64,000 nt of DNA from Prevotella sp. HUN102 (GCF_000688375.1 NZ_JIAF01000004.1:2108001-2172000); one strand, 5' to 3'. Counted from the stretch's first letter, positions 25,992 to 34,860 are shown. Notes: generated from the letters alone by a model not told the origin. Program-made: numbers and translations.

Positions 25992-26483
25992 TTAAAATAT
26001 CTCAAGTGCAATGGCAGCACAGGCTTCAGCATCGGCAAGGGCGTGATGATGAGCCTTGAGATTGTAGCCACATCGTTGAGCGATAACATCGAGGGTGTGC
26101 CTGCCTCCGGGCCACACCTTGCGCGATTGCTGGAGCGTGCAGAGGAAAGGATAATCTGGATAGTCCATCTGATAGCAACGTAAGACGGCTTTCAGGCAGC
26201 TTTCGTCGAATGCCTTGTTGTGAGCCACCAAGGGCAGCCCCTCGAGCTTTGGCGCAATCTTTTCCCATACACGGGGAAAGACCTCCGCGTTGTCGGTGTC
26301 TCGGCGTGTCAGTCCGTGAACCTGCGTACACCAGTAAGTGTAGTAGTTAGGCTCGGGCTGTATGAGCGAATAGAATTTCTCTGCGATTGCTCCATCGCGG
26401 ACTATCACTACGCCCACCGAACAAACGCTGGTGCGTTCTCCGTTGGCTGTTTCAAAATCTATTGCTGCAAAATTTCTAAGCAT
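25992..26483 (-). CDS. DEDDh 3'-5' exonuclease (DnaQ-like)
   Basis: 163 residues from ATG 26483; the frame extends upstream to 26537 only by reading through minisatellite sequence. DEDDh motifs: AAIDFETANG (Exo I, residues 6-15, D and E), VAHNKAFDESCLKAVL (Exo II), and HHALADAEACAAIAL with the catalytic H and D (Exo III). Similar stand-alone exonucleases resemble the epsilon subunit or RNase T-like enzymes. It is enclosed by inverted repeat copies at 25745-25990 and 26488-26820. Confidence 0.85.
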   Translation of the reverse strand: MLRNFAAIDFETANGERTSVCSVGVVIVRDGAIAEKFYSLIQPEPNYYTYWCTQVHGLTRRDTDNAEVFPRVWEKIAPKLEGLPLVAHNKAFDESCLKAVLRCYQMDYPDYPFLCTLQQSRKVWPGGRHTLDVIAQRCGYNLKAHHHALADAEACAAIALEIF

Positions 26484-26487
26484 AATT

Positions 26488-26820
26488 GGAGAAGTAAGGG
26501 GACAAGGGGACGAGAGGACGGGGTTACAAGGGGACAAGGAGACAAGTTTACAAGGAAACGAGTAGACGAGAAAACAAGTTTACAAGGAAACCGGTTTATT
26601 AAGAAACAAGTTTGCAAGGGAACGAGGGGAGGATAAGGCTGTAAGGGAATGAGGGAACAAGGAGACAAGAGAACAAGGAAGTTTCTTATTTCATCATAGC
26701 GTTTCAGCTCTACTTTGATGTTATTCCATCAGGCGCACGAAGCAATCTCCTTGTTCACTCGTTCAGTTGTGAACTTGTCTACTTGTAAACTTGTTCACTT
26801 GTAAACTCGTCCACTTCCAT
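26488..26820. repeat. Purine-arm/centre/pyrimidine-arm repeat, copy B (inverted relative to A)
   Basis: Left arm 26488-26690 is purine-rich (AAGGGGACAAGGGGACGAG and similar words in roughly 10-bp steps). The centre 26691-26752 contains CATCATAGCGTTTCAG, TACTTTGATGTTATT and GCGCACGAAGCAATCTCC, which is the reverse complement of the centre of copy A with a few differences. The right arm 26753-26820 is pyrimidine-rich and runs up to the pyrD stop. Confidence 0.7.
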
Positions 26821-27728
26821 TATTCCAAGCATCCTATTATCTCAGACACGGATTGGCAACCGTGGTTGTCGAGCCATTCGTTGATGCCGTCGCGCACCTT
26901 GATAGTAACCTGAGGGTCTACGAAATTGGCCGTCCCTATCTGTACTGCCGTCGCACCTGCCATAAGAAACTCTATTGCATCTTCGGCCGTGGAAATGCCA
27001 CCTAAGCCCACGACCGGTATCTTTACAGCCTTTGCCACGTCGTAAACCATTCTGACGGCTACGGGCTTGACAGCCGGACCGGAAAGTCCTCCGGTGCGAA
27101 TGCTGAGACGGGGCTTGCGCTTCTCTATGTCGATGGCCATTCCCATAAGGGTGTTGATGAGGGAAACGGAGTCGGCTCCCTCGTCTTCGCACGAACGGGC
27201 AATGCTTGCAATATCCGTAACGTTGGGGGAAAGCTTCACGATGAGTGTCTTGTGATAGCGTTTGCGCACTTCGCGTACCACCGACGACGCACCGGAGCAG
27301 GTTACGCCGAAAGCCATTCCTCCTTCCTTCACGTTCGGACAGGAAATATTCAGCTCTATGGCAGGGATATGCTCTAAGTCGTTGAGCCGTTCGGCAGCCG
27401 CGGCATAGGTGTCCACGGAGTGCCCGCTCACGTTCACGATGATGTTTGTGCCTATCTTGCTAACCTCGGGATAGATGTGTTCAATGAAATAATCCACGCC
27501 CTTGTTCTGCAATCCCACACAGTTCAGCATTCCGTGAGCAGTCTCCACCATACGGGGATAGTCGTTTCCCTCGCGTGGATGAAGCGTGGTTCCTTTCACT
27601 ATAATGCCTCCCAGTTCATCTAACGGCACGAAATCCTTAAACTCTAAACCATATCCAAACGTGCCGCTGGCAGTCATTACCGGATTCTTTAGCTTTAAAC
27701 TATTTATCTTTACATTTAAATCAGCCAT
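26820..27728 (-). CDS. pyrD: Dihydroorotate dehydrogenase B, catalytic subunit
   Basis: 302 residues, class 1B length. It oxidises dihydroorotate to orotate in pyrimidine synthesis with FMN and passes electrons to PyrK. Seen: [40 protein letters not shown], the catalytic cysteine in [34 protein letters not shown] and the FMN phosphate loops [19 protein letters not shown] and VQIGTANF. It lies 51 bp downstream of pyrK on the same strand; the pairing identifies the NAD-linked heterotetramer form. Confidence 0.96.
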   Translation of the reverse strand: MADLNVKINSLKLKNPVMTASGTFGYGLEFKDFVPLDELGGIIVKGTTLHPREGNDYPRMVETAHGMLNCVGLQNKGVDYFIEHIYPEVSKIGTNIIVNVSGHSVDTYAAAAERLNDLEHIPAIELNISCPNVKEGGMAFGVTCSGASSVVREVRKRYHKTLIVKLSPNVTDIASIARSCEDEGADSVSLINTLMGMAIDIEKRKPRLSIRTGGLSGPAVKPVAVRMVYDVAKAVKIPVVGLGGISTAEDAIEFLMAGATAVQIGTANFVDPQVTIKVRDGINEWLDNHGCQSVSEIIGCLE

Positions 27729-27779
27729 TGATTATCATTTTTATTTACAAATATAAAGGATTATGATTGCAAAAAGGAA

Positions 27780-28550
27780 CTACCAGAGCAGTCTGTCTAT
27801 ATCGAAAACCGGTCCTTCTGTACAAGCGCAGAGATTGCCCTCCGTGGTCTTTTCTACACAACAGAGACACGCACCCAGTCCGCAAGCCATCAGATTCTCC
27901 AGAGAGGCCTCGCAATAGACGCCGGCAGTACGGGCAAATTTCACAACTGCCATCATCATTGGCTTCGGACCACAAGTGGAAATCTGCGTGAACTGGCATT
28001 TATTGAGCACGGAATGATTGGTAACGAAGCCTTTTTCTCCCATCGAACCGTCTTCCGTTGTTACATATACTTCGCCGTATTTTCGGAACTCATCAAGTTC
28101 CAAAAGGTCTTTCTCCGTTCTCGCACCGAGCAAAAAAGAGACTTCTGCACCAAAATCTTTAATCTGTTTACCAAAATAAAGAAGTGGAGCAACGCCTACG
28201 CCACCTCCTACCAAAAGGATTTTGTCGGTCTGTTTCTTCGGAGGAGTAAAACTATTCCCCAAAGGCAATACGCAATTAAGCATATCACCCTCCTTCAACG
28301 AGCCGATAGCCCGGGTTCCGTCGCCGATTGTCGCAACCAAAAGCCACAGCTCATTGCGCTCACGATCTACAAAATTAACTGAAATTGGACGACGAAGATA
28401 AGTAGAAGGAGAGCCGTCCACTCTTACTTCCACAAACTGACCGGGAAGCATTTCGGGCAACGGCGCATCTTGTGTTAGCTTTAAAAGCACATTCTTTTCA
28501 TTCAGATGCTCGGCCGAAACAACCTTCAAGTCTATGACATACTTCTGCAT
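27780..28550 (-). CDS. pyrK: Dihydroorotate dehydrogenase B, electron transfer subunit
   Basis: 256 residues from ATG 28550 (MQKYVIDLKVVSAEHL). An upstream ATG at 28655 lies on the wrong side of the promoter box at 28643-28650. FAD domain: LRRPISVNF (RxxS motif near residue 57). NAD domain: LLVGGGVGVAPLLYFG. The C-terminal 2Fe-2S site has clustered cysteines (LMACGLGACLCCVEK, then CACTEG). It feeds electrons from dihydroorotate to NAD+ in complex with PyrD, which follows in the operon. Confidence 0.95.
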   Translation of the reverse strand: MQKYVIDLKVVSAEHLNEKNVLLKLTQDAPLPEMLPGQFVEVRVDGSPSTYLRRPISVNFVDRERNELWLLVATIGDGTRAIGSLKEGDMLNCVLPLGNSFTPPKKQTDKILLVGGGVGVAPLLYFGKQIKDFGAEVSFLLGARTEKDLLELDEFRKYGEVYVTTEDGSMGEKGFVTNHSVLNKCQFTQISTCGPKPMMMAVVKFARTAGVYCEASLENLMACGLGACLCCVEKTTEGNLCACTEGPVFDIDRLLW

Positions 28551-28642
28551 TTTGATGTGTATATTAGAAAATCTTGCTGAAATGATAAGGGTAAGGTTGC
28601 AAAGAGCAAGAAGCCGATACGCCAAACCACTTATCGTCTTTG

Positions 28643-28650
28643 CAAAGATA
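28643..28650 (-). promoter_or_regulatory. pyrK-pyrD promoter -7 box
   Basis: Minus-strand TATCTTTG, with TTG about 19 bp upstream. Transcription from about 28637 gives a leader of some 87 nt before ATG 28550 and rules out the longer reading frame. Confidence 0.6.
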
Positions 28651-28655
28651 CACAA

Positions 28656-29071
28656 AATATCGTATCAACAATAATCAATGGCCACTTATTAATTATAAGT
28701 CTGAATAAAAACAGAACTGCACAGAGGCTACCAACAAAGCCAAACGACAGATATAAAGGTTTAGGATTGAAAAAATAATGCCATTATGGCAGAGTTTCGC
28801 AAGAATATTTACAAGATAAAAGAAACAGATTCGTAAAACAACATACCTTAGCTATATAATAATAAGAAACAGAATCAAAAACTGATGATGGCAAATTGCC
28901 ACCATCAGTCCTGCCCACTTCATTTTAAGTAAATGAGATTGTTTTTAGATTTGAAATATATTTGCCATACCCAAGAACCAATCTTGCGATATGGCAAGCA
29001 TATCTTTGCCCCAAATTAAAAATGATTCTTACAACAAGGTAAAAACATCTTGCTCTTGTAATTACATCATC
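28656..29071. other. Intergenic region with a minus-strand terminator
   Basis: No gene was seen. Besides the pyrK promoter it holds the hairpin at 28881-28909. The segment 28910-29071 is the trailer of the regulator gene and shows nothing else. Confidence 0.5.
28876..28909 (-). terminator. Terminator downstream of the XRE regulator
   Basis: On the minus strand ACTGATGGTGGC-AATTT-GCCATCATCAGT (one mismatch) is followed by TTTTTG. It lies about 160 nt after the stop codon of the 29072-29533 gene. Confidence 0.65.
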
Positions 29072-29533
29072 TTACTTTTTAGGCACAAATGTTTCCCAAG
29101 TCTGGTCGTCAAAGAATATACGTATCTCTGTGATATTTCTTTTAGGTTTGTCAATATATTTTATCTCCGTTCGGGGAATATTATTTATTGTATTCGCAAC
29201 ACCGTGTGCATTTGTCCGTTCCGAACCTTGAAAAGGTAGGGGAGCAGTTTCGATATCTCCGAAAAGATTTTTCCCTTCAAAAGGCGCAGACATATCCAAT
29301 GATGCGTCTGTGTTTTCCTTTTGGTCGTTGAACATAGTCCCTGTACCATACATCAGCCAGTCAAGACTAATCTTTGGATACTTACTCTTTATGGCTTCAA
29401 CAGTATTTAGTGTAGGTTTTGTTCTACCATTAAAAATACTGCTCAACGATGCAGACGATATTCCTATGAAATCTGCAAAAGTTTGCTGGGTCATATGCTG
29501 ACTTTCCATCAGCTGTTTTATTCTATTTATCAT
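29072..29533 (-). CDS. XRE-family HTH transcriptional regulator
   Basis: 153 residues. N-terminal Cro/C1 HTH (MTQQTFADFIGISSASLSSIFNGRTKPT, about 14-41, and ISLDWLMYGTGTMF), a variable acidic linker, and a conserved C-terminal tail (PKRNITEIRIFFDDQTWETFVPKK) common to Bacteroidetes members. The HTH resembles phage repressor-like regulators with a fixed DWL-GTG motif. Target unknown; the long AT-rich region upstream with TTTACAAA-type words may hold operators. Confidence 0.85.
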   Translation of the reverse strand: MINRIKQLMESQHMTQQTFADFIGISSASLSSIFNGRTKPTLNTVEAIKSKYPKISLDWLMYGTGTMFNDQKENTDASLDMSAPFEGKNLFGDIETAPLPFQGSERTNAHGVANTINNIPRTEIKYIDKPKRNITEIRIFFDDQTWETFVPKK

Positions 29534-29581
29534 ACGAAATGAGTCCTAAAAGGCTTTAGTAGCCATCCATTGATGTTTTTA

Positions 29582-29589
29582 CAAAGGTA
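29582..29589 (-). promoter_or_regulatory. Promoter -7 box of the XRE regulator
   Basis: Minus-strand TACCTTTG, about 50 bp before the start codon at 29533. Confidence 0.5.
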
Positions 29590-30243
29590 AAATAATATTT
29601 TTACATAACAAAATAATTATAGAACAAATATCATTTTGCAAATTTGCATTTACGTATCCACAATTCAAAATAATATATTTCAAATAGTGTGCAATTTATG
29701 TTTACAAATACAAATCTAAATACACGAACAAAACCTATATTAAAGTAGTTTTAAAGGGTAACTCTATAAAATATTGATTATTAATAAGGAGTTACACGTG
29801 TTTACTATTCTAAATATCCATTTATGCATTAATTATATTAACAAATTACTTGCTTAGGCAGAAAACACTCTTATAAACAAGTATAAATCGCTGGAAATCA
29901 GTATATAATATAATGTGTAAAATGTTTGTATAAAAACTCATTAGGGTTTTAAAACCCACAAATCAACATTTACAAATATATATTTCAAAAGACAAGTGCA
30001 GTTTAAAGTCATTTAATAATACGTTTACAAACAAAAATCATTTTAAAGTTTTAATTGTTTAAAAGAGAAAATCACAAACGATGTAAACTATAATAAGTCT
30101 TAAACGTAAATTTAAGGAAATAAGAATTATCGAAAAAGACCATTTTTTCAATATTTCGAAGCGAGGGTAAAGTTGCTCAAAAATACGCGAGTTTTGAGAG
30201 TATTAAATGCAGCTAAGTAGCCTGTTATTAGTTATTTAAGCTA

Positions 30244-30297
30244 AAAAAACGCCCTTTTAAAAGCTCTGATTCTAGCTCAAAAAAGGGCGATTTTTAG
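30244..30297 (-). terminator. holA terminator
   Basis: CGCCCTTTT...AGCT (30251 onward) pairs with AGCT...AAAAAAGGGCG. On the minus strand the stem is followed by seven T's; on the plus strand it is followed by ATTTTT. Confidence 0.7.
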
Positions 30298-30347
30298 GTA
30301 TTTGGGGGTGTTTTGGATGAATTTTGAGTTGGTTTTTCGTGGATTTT

Positions 30348-31373
30348 TTAATGAAAAATGAAGAAAATAAGCTCTTTCATCAATTCTCCAGCACCTGTAT
30401 TAGGATTATCCAGACCTTTACTCTTCGCATCAGTCTCTCTAATCTTTGAAATTATATCCATCGTTTTACGTGCAGAATAGTTTTTCAAACCAGCAAAATA
30501 GTCCTTGGCTCCCCAACTGGATTTCAAATCCAGTGCTGCTGCAATGTCATTTTCGGAGCTATTTTTCGGAGCATAATGAACAATCATCAGATTTTGAAAG
30601 TAAGAAAACAGCAACGGGATAAAAGAGTAAAGCGAACCAGCCTTCGGATTTTTGTCAAAATAATTCACAATCTGATTTGCCTTGAAAACATTCCGATTCA
30701 CTATTGCATCGCGAAGTTCAAAAGCATTGAACTCCTTGCTCACTCCAATCTCTCTTTCCACGATTTCGGGAGTTACTCTCCTATCGTCATTGGAAAGCGA
30801 AAGAATTACTTTTTCCAACTCAGATGTGAGTCTACTCAAATCTGCTCCAACGTGGTCGGCAATCATCTGGCAAGACTTTGGATCTATCGCAACATTTTTC
30901 TGTTTCAGAAAATTCTGGATAAAATCGCCAAGCTGATATTCTCTCAGTTTTTTGCTCTCGAAAACTATTCCAACCGACTGTGCCAAACTGACAGCTTTTT
31001 TGCGAGCATCAATTTTGCCGTTTTTATGACACCAAACAAGAATTGTTGATTTTACCGGATTTTTGAGATACTTCTCAAGTGCTTCCAAAGATCGGATATT
31101 TTGCGCTTCCTTCACAATAATCACTTGATATTCGGACATCATCGGAAAACGGCGAGCCATATCAGCAATCTGCACAGCCGAAACATCTGATCCGAAACAG
31201 ACCGTCATATTGAAATCCTGTTCTTCCGGACTCAAAACATTATTAGCAATATAATCCGAAATCTGATCGATATAATAAGATTCCTCACCCATCAGTATAT
31301 AAATAGGTGAAAACTTGCGAGCTTTCAGGTCGTTCATTATTCCCTGAAAAGTTGTTCCTTGTTTTGCGGGCAT
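30348..31373 (-). CDS. holA: DNA polymerase III, delta subunit
   Basis: 341 residues from ATG 31373 (MPAKQGTTFQGIMNDLKARK). The longer frame to 31490 starts with sequence upstream of the promoter. Typical HolA features: PIYILMGEESYYIDQISDYI (degenerate P-loop region), FGSDVSAVQIADMARRFPMMSE, ILVWCHKNGKIDARKK, and a C-terminal clamp-loader collar domain (KNYSARKTMDIISKIRETDAKSKG, then GELMKELIFFI). The delta subunit opens the sliding clamp. Transcription diverges from the HSDR_N-type gene. Confidence 0.92.
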   Translation of the reverse strand: MPAKQGTTFQGIMNDLKARKFSPIYILMGEESYYIDQISDYIANNVLSPEEQDFNMTVCFGSDVSAVQIADMARRFPMMSEYQVIIVKEAQNIRSLEALEKYLKNPVKSTILVWCHKNGKIDARKKAVSLAQSVGIVFESKKLREYQLGDFIQNFLKQKNVAIDPKSCQMIADHVGADLSRLTSELEKVILSLSNDDRRVTPEIVEREIGVSKEFNAFELRDAIVNRNVFKANQIVNYFDKNPKAGSLYSFIPLLFSYFQNLMIVHYAPKNSSENDIAAALDLKSSWGAKDYFAGLKNYSARKTMDIISKIRETDAKSKGLDNPNTGAGELMKELIFFIFH

Positions 31374-31385
31374 TGACTTTTTTAT

Positions 31386-31393
31386 TAACTTTG
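31386..31393 (+). promoter_or_regulatory. Plus-strand promoter of the HSDR_N-type gene
   Basis: TAACTTTG with TTTG 19 bp upstream. It lies within the 5' leader of the divergent holA transcript. Confidence 0.55.
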
Positions 31394-31460
31394 CATCAAA
31401 CAAAAAGCATAGAAAAATCAAGAAAAGTTCTCCATTTCGCATTTGCTTTCTGCATCTATG

Positions 31461-31468
31461 CAAAGTTA
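31461..31468 (-). promoter_or_regulatory. holA promoter
   Basis: Minus-strand TAACTTTG with TTTTG about 19 bp upstream. The leader would be about 80 nt. The two divergent transcripts start some 55 bp apart and overlap. Confidence 0.6.
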
Positions 31469-31544
31469 ATAGAATAATAAGAAAATACAAAATTTTGATT
31501 GGCTTTAAATTTCCATTTAAAATTCAAGAAGCGTGAAACCGAAT

Positions 31545-31994
31545 ATGATTCAACTAAATCTTCCACCTTATAATATAAGGATACAAGAGCAAAACGGACA
31601 ACGGAAAATCTTTGATATTCTGCGAAGAAAATATCTTGTGCTCACTCCCGAGGAATGGGTGCGCCAGCATTTCATCCATTTTCTCATCAACCACAAAGGT
31701 TATCCCACTACCCTGCTCGCCAATGAAATTCCACTGAAAATTGGCGACAAAACTATTCGTGCTGACAGCGTTTTATACAATCGCGAACTTAAACCGATTA
31801 TGATTATAGAGTACAAAGCTCCACACATTCAACTCACACAAAAGGTTTTCGACCAGATTTCAACCTACAATCTCCTACTCCACGTAGACTATCTCGTAGT
31901 CTCGAATGGTTTAGATACCTATATCTGCAAAATGGATTACGACAAGCAGTCTTACACTTTCTTAGAAGAGATACCAGATTATCAAAATATTTGA
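31545..31994 (+). CDS. Type I restriction R protein N-terminal-domain protein (HSDR_N_2)
   Basis: 149 residues from ATG 31545; a GTG at 31533 would add four residues. The whole chain is one PD-(D/E)XK-like domain: WVRQHFIHFLINHKGYP, then IRADSVLYN (D) and IMIIEYKAPHI (ExK), then KVFDQISTYNLLLHVDYLVVSNG. Single-domain proteins of this type are widespread in Bacteroidetes away from restriction genes, so a role in restriction is doubtful; the nuclease residues are nevertheless all present. Confidence 0.85.
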   Translation: MIQLNLPPYNIRIQEQNGQRKIFDILRRKYLVLTPEEWVRQHFIHFLINHKGYPTTLLANEIPLKIGDKTIRADSVLYNRELKPIMIIEYKAPHIQLTQKVFDQISTYNLLLHVDYLVVSNGLDTYICKMDYDKQSYTFLEEIPDYQNI

Positions 31995-32200
31995 CAAATA
32001 TAATCCGAAATCAACCCCAAATACAGTAAAAATAATTTACGTTTATAACTCATTTACGCTAATAATAATCATAAAACATAGCTTTTAAAAAGACTGAAAA
32101 TCATCTCCCTTTTCGCTCATTCACTCAAAGAATCTGCATAATAAATTCAGCAGAAAAACATCCAAATTTCAGCGTGATAAATACACGGTTTGCAAGTAAC

Positions 32201-32275
32201 CGAAGAATGCGTTGCAATCTTCGCAAGAATGGACTGCGTTTTTGCGAAGAATGGAACGCAATCTTCGCAAAAATG
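32201..32275. repeat. REP-like dispersed repeat copy
   Basis: Three related units (CGAAGAATGCGTTGCAATC, TTCGCAAGAATGGACTGCG, TTTGCGAAGAATGGAACGC) and a final ATCTTCGCAAAAATG. Neighbouring units are inverted relative to one another, so the region can fold into hairpins. It is preceded by TTTGCAAGTAAC, matching TTTGCAAACGAC before the copy at 52176. Confidence 0.7.
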
Positions 32276-32473
32276 AAAATAAAGATTTTACTAATTGATT
32301 ATCAGATACTTATGAATAATTTACCAATCACTCAAAAATATAGAAAAACATACCCAAATACCATCGTAATTTATACAGAACGATTTTCCTAAAATAGAGA
32401 AAACGATTCGTATCAGAACATAAAAACGCTACATTTTTTGAACCAAACATTTCTTTATTTCAAATAATGGCAT

Positions 32474-32481
32474 TATCTTTG
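32474..32481 (+). promoter_or_regulatory. Promoter -7 box of the TerB/J-domain gene
   Basis: TATCTTTG, about 80 bp before the start codon. No clear TTTG at -33. Confidence 0.45.
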
Positions 32482-32563
32482 TCCTAAACCTCAGAGATTT
32501 CAAGCTCAAATCAGGAGGTCAGAACATCAATTGAAGTAATCATCACACAACAATATAGATAAA

Positions 32564-33403
32564 ATGGCAACAGGAAAATGGATCGGAGGAGCACTTGGAT
32601 GGATTCTCGGAGGAGGCAGTATTCTCGGTGCAATAGTGGGATTCTGCATCGGCAGCTTGCTCGACGACGCATCAGAAGGAAGCAAATCGGACAATGGCAG
32701 CAATTTCAACGGCTCGCAGACGGAAAATGGCTACGGAGGATCGTCGCCCTACGGCCATCGGCCATTTGAAGAAGGCCGCAACTCTTTCCTCTTCTCAATG
32801 CTCGTTCTCTCATCTTACGTTATCAAGGCAGACGGAAAAGTGATGCACTCAGAGATGGAATTCGTGCGTGGATTCTTGAGAGAGAATTTCGGCGAACAGG
32901 CTGTTCAGCAAGGAGAAGAAATCCTTTTGAAACTGTTTGAAATGCAAAAGCAGCAGGGTCCGGCATTGTTCAAGGAAACGATTCGCAAGAGTTGCGTTGA
33001 AATAAATATGCACCTGAACTCCGGGCAGCGTCTGCAACTGCTCAACTATCTTGTTATCATTGCCAAGGCAGACGGCTATGTAAGCCCTGAAGAAGTTGCC
33101 GTGCTGAAGGAAGTAGCCGGCTATCTACGGCTTTCCAGTCAGGATGTAGATTCTATGCTGAATATGGGAGGCAGTTCATCGTCGTCTGGCAGTTCTGTAA
33201 GCATCAACGATGCGTACAAAATCCTCGGAATCTCGCCCGACGCCACCGATGATGAAGTGAAGGCAGCATACCGTAAGATGGCGTTGAAACATCATCCTGA
33301 CCGTGTTGCAACGTTGGGCGACGACATAAAGAAGACTGCCGAGAAGAAATTTCAGGAAATAAACGATGCCAAAGAGCGAATCTTCAAGGCGAGAGGATTA
33401 TAA
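32564..33403 (+). CDS. TerB-like/J-domain co-chaperone (DjlA-like)
   Basis: 279 residues. A glycine-rich hydrophobic N-terminus (GGALGWILGGGSILGAIVGFCIG) may be a membrane anchor. A TerB-like helical domain spans about 75-205 (VLSSYVIKADGKVMHSEMEF; LVIIAKADGYVSPEEVAVL), then a serine-rich linker and a J domain from about residue 213 with the HPD motif in LKHHPDRVA. The layout matches DjlA-type DnaK partners that act at the inner membrane. The lipoprotein gene follows after 34 bp. Confidence 0.88.
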   Translation: MATGKWIGGALGWILGGGSILGAIVGFCIGSLLDDASEGSKSDNGSNFNGSQTENGYGGSSPYGHRPFEEGRNSFLFSMLVLSSYVIKADGKVMHSEMEFVRGFLRENFGEQAVQQGEEILLKLFEMQKQQGPALFKETIRKSCVEINMHLNSGQRLQLLNYLVIIAKADGYVSPEEVAVLKEVAGYLRLSSQDVDSMLNMGGSSSSSGSSVSINDAYKILGISPDATDDEVKAAYRKMALKHHPDRVATLGDDIKKTAEKKFQEINDAKERIFKARGL

Positions 33404-33437
33404 AAGACAAGTTTTTTCAGTCAATCACATCAAAAAT

Positions 33438-33914
33438 ATGAAACGAAGTATTCTTGCCCTTCTGCTTTTTTCTGCCACATTCGCCCTTATGTCTTGTGGA
33501 GAAAACGGCAGTACGAACATAGTGAACAATATAGAAGAAAACAATCCCAAACCAATCAACAATAAGATGTATATAAAAGTAAACGGACACACACTCACAG
33601 CGACACTTGCCGACAATTCGTCGGCTGCCGCATTGGTAGAATTGCTGAAGAAAGGCGACCTTACCTACGAAGCAAACGACTACGGAAACTTTGAGAAAGT
33701 AGGAAACATAGGCACTTATTTGCCACAAAACAATACAAATATTACCACCACTCCGGGGGATATCATCCTCTATCAGGGCAACAACATTTGCATTTACTAC
33801 GACACGAACACGTGGAATTTCACGCATCTTGGCAAGATAGACAACATTACCCAGACAGAGCTGAAAAACATTCTTGGCAAAGGAAAATGCAGCATAACTC
33901 TGTCTTTGCAATAG
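33438..33914 (+). CDS. Lipoprotein with cyclophilin-like fold
   Basis: 158 residues from ATG 33438. The upstream in-frame ATG at 33366 overlaps the preceding gene and gives no signal peptide. Type II signal with lipobox (FALMSC; lipidated Cys at about residue 20). The mature part, KMYIKVNGHTLTATLADNSSAAAL through TTPGDIILYQGNNICIYYDT, resembles the cyclophilin-like (TM1367-type) beta-barrel family. Function unknown. Ends at a bidirectional terminator. Confidence 0.75.
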   Translation: MKRSILALLLFSATFALMSCGENGSTNIVNNIEENNPKPINNKMYIKVNGHTLTATLADNSSAAALVELLKKGDLTYEANDYGNFEKVGNIGTYLPQNNTNITTTPGDIILYQGNNICIYYDTNTWNFTHLGKIDNITQTELKNILGKGKCSITLSLQ

Positions 33915-33936
33915 GCAGTACTGTCGATACAAAATA

Positions 33937-33973
33937 AAAGCGTCTCAAGGGAGTGATTCCTTTGGGACGCTTT
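33937..33973. terminator. Bidirectional terminator
   Basis: AAAGCGTCTCAAGGGA (33937 onward) pairs with TCCTTTGGGACGCTTT (to 33973) with one mismatch. A- and T-runs on either side allow use by both convergent genes. Confidence 0.75.
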
Positions 33974-34003
33974 CATTATTTCTTAGAGAAACCTGTCGGG
34001 AAA

Positions 34004-34825
34004 TCAATCCTCGGCAGTTTCTTCCTTCTTCTTGCGCGTTGAACGACGCTTTGGTTTCTCCTCAGCAGTTTCAATCTTCACGCCCGCCAATTCAGGGTCG
34101 ATGAGAATGCGACCACAGTATTCGCAAACGATAATTTTCTTGTGCATCTTTATATCCAACTGACGCTGAGGCGGAATCTTGTTGAAGCAACCACCACAGG
34201 CATCGCGCTGCACGTAAACGATACCCAATCCATTGCGGGCACCTTTACGGATGCGCTTGAAACTACGGAGCAGTGCCGGCTCAATCTTTGTTTCGATATC
34301 GCCTGCCTTTTCCTTCAGGCTGTCTTCCTCTTCGCGCGTTTCCTGCATAATCTCCTCAAGTTCGGCACGCTTCTCTTCCAGTGCAGACTGACGGTCGTCG
34401 AGAATCGCTTCGTTCTGTGCGAGGTCGTTCTGACGTTCTTCTACACGGAGCTGCGCTTCCTTAATCTTCTTGTTGCAAAGCTCAACTTCCAATGTCTGGA
34501 ACTCGATTTCCTTTGTCAGCGTGTCGTATTCACGGTTGTTGGCAACCATATCGAGCTGCTTGTTGTAGCGTTCCAAACTTGCCTTGGCATCTTCTATCTC
34601 GCCCTTCTTCTGAACGATAGCCCGCTTAAAATCGTCAATTTCAAAGCGAATCTTTTCAATACGGGTGTTCAAGCCTGCAATTTCATCTTCAAGGTCGCGC
34701 ACTTCCAGAGGCAATTCGCCACGCAACGCACGCTTCTCGTCGATAGCCGACAGCGTTGCCTGCAACTGATAAAGATTCTTCAGTTTCTCCTCTACTGGTA
34801 AATCTTTGGGATCTTTCTTAGCCAT
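34004..34825 (-). CDS. Coiled-coil protein with C-terminal C4 zinc ribbon
   Basis: 273 residues. A long antiparallel coiled coil (about 15-190, heptad-rich) is followed by a zinc ribbon with four cysteines (DACGGCFNKIPPQ and IVCEYCGRIL) and a basic tail (KPKRRSTRKKKEE). This is the CT398/YaaR-like zf-RING_7 family, often next to Nif3. It lies 35 bp after the Nif3 gene and is probably in one operon. CT398-type proteins have been linked to sigma-54 and type III secretion in Chlamydia; the role here is unknown. Confidence 0.85.
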   Translation of the reverse strand: MAKKDPKDLPVEEKLKNLYQLQATLSAIDEKRALRGELPLEVRDLEDEIAGLNTRIEKIRFEIDDFKRAIVQKKGEIEDAKASLERYNKQLDMVANNREYDTLTKEIEFQTLEVELCNKKIKEAQLRVEERQNDLAQNEAILDDRQSALEEKRAELEEIMQETREEEDSLKEKAGDIETKIEPALLRSFKRIRKGARNGLGIVYVQRDACGGCFNKIPPQRQLDIKMHKKIIVCEYCGRILIDPELAGVKIETAEEKPKRRSTRKKKEETAED

Positions 34826-34860
34826 TGTTATATAAATATTATAATTAGAATTTCTTATTA

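Larger units (their letters stand above)
29534..30347. other. 814-bp AT-rich intergenic region
   Basis: No gene of any size could be supported. It contains repeated TTTACAAA words (29576, 29700, 29969 and 30024 areas), a CTCAAAA-N9-TTTTGAG hairpin motif at 30176-30203 shared in inverted form with 11991-12013, and the holA terminator. The length and composition are unusual between two core genes. Confidence 0.5.
31995..32563. other. Intergenic region with a REP-like repeat
   Basis: No gene. A full copy of the dispersed family lies at 32201-32275 and the promoter of the next gene at 32474-32481. Apparent short reading frames here are made of the repeat. Confidence 0.55.

Noticed and set aside
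32174..32392. 72-codon plus-strand frame between the HSDR_N-type and TerB genes
   Set aside because: Made mainly of the REP-like repeat and in an unrelated frame at other copies.
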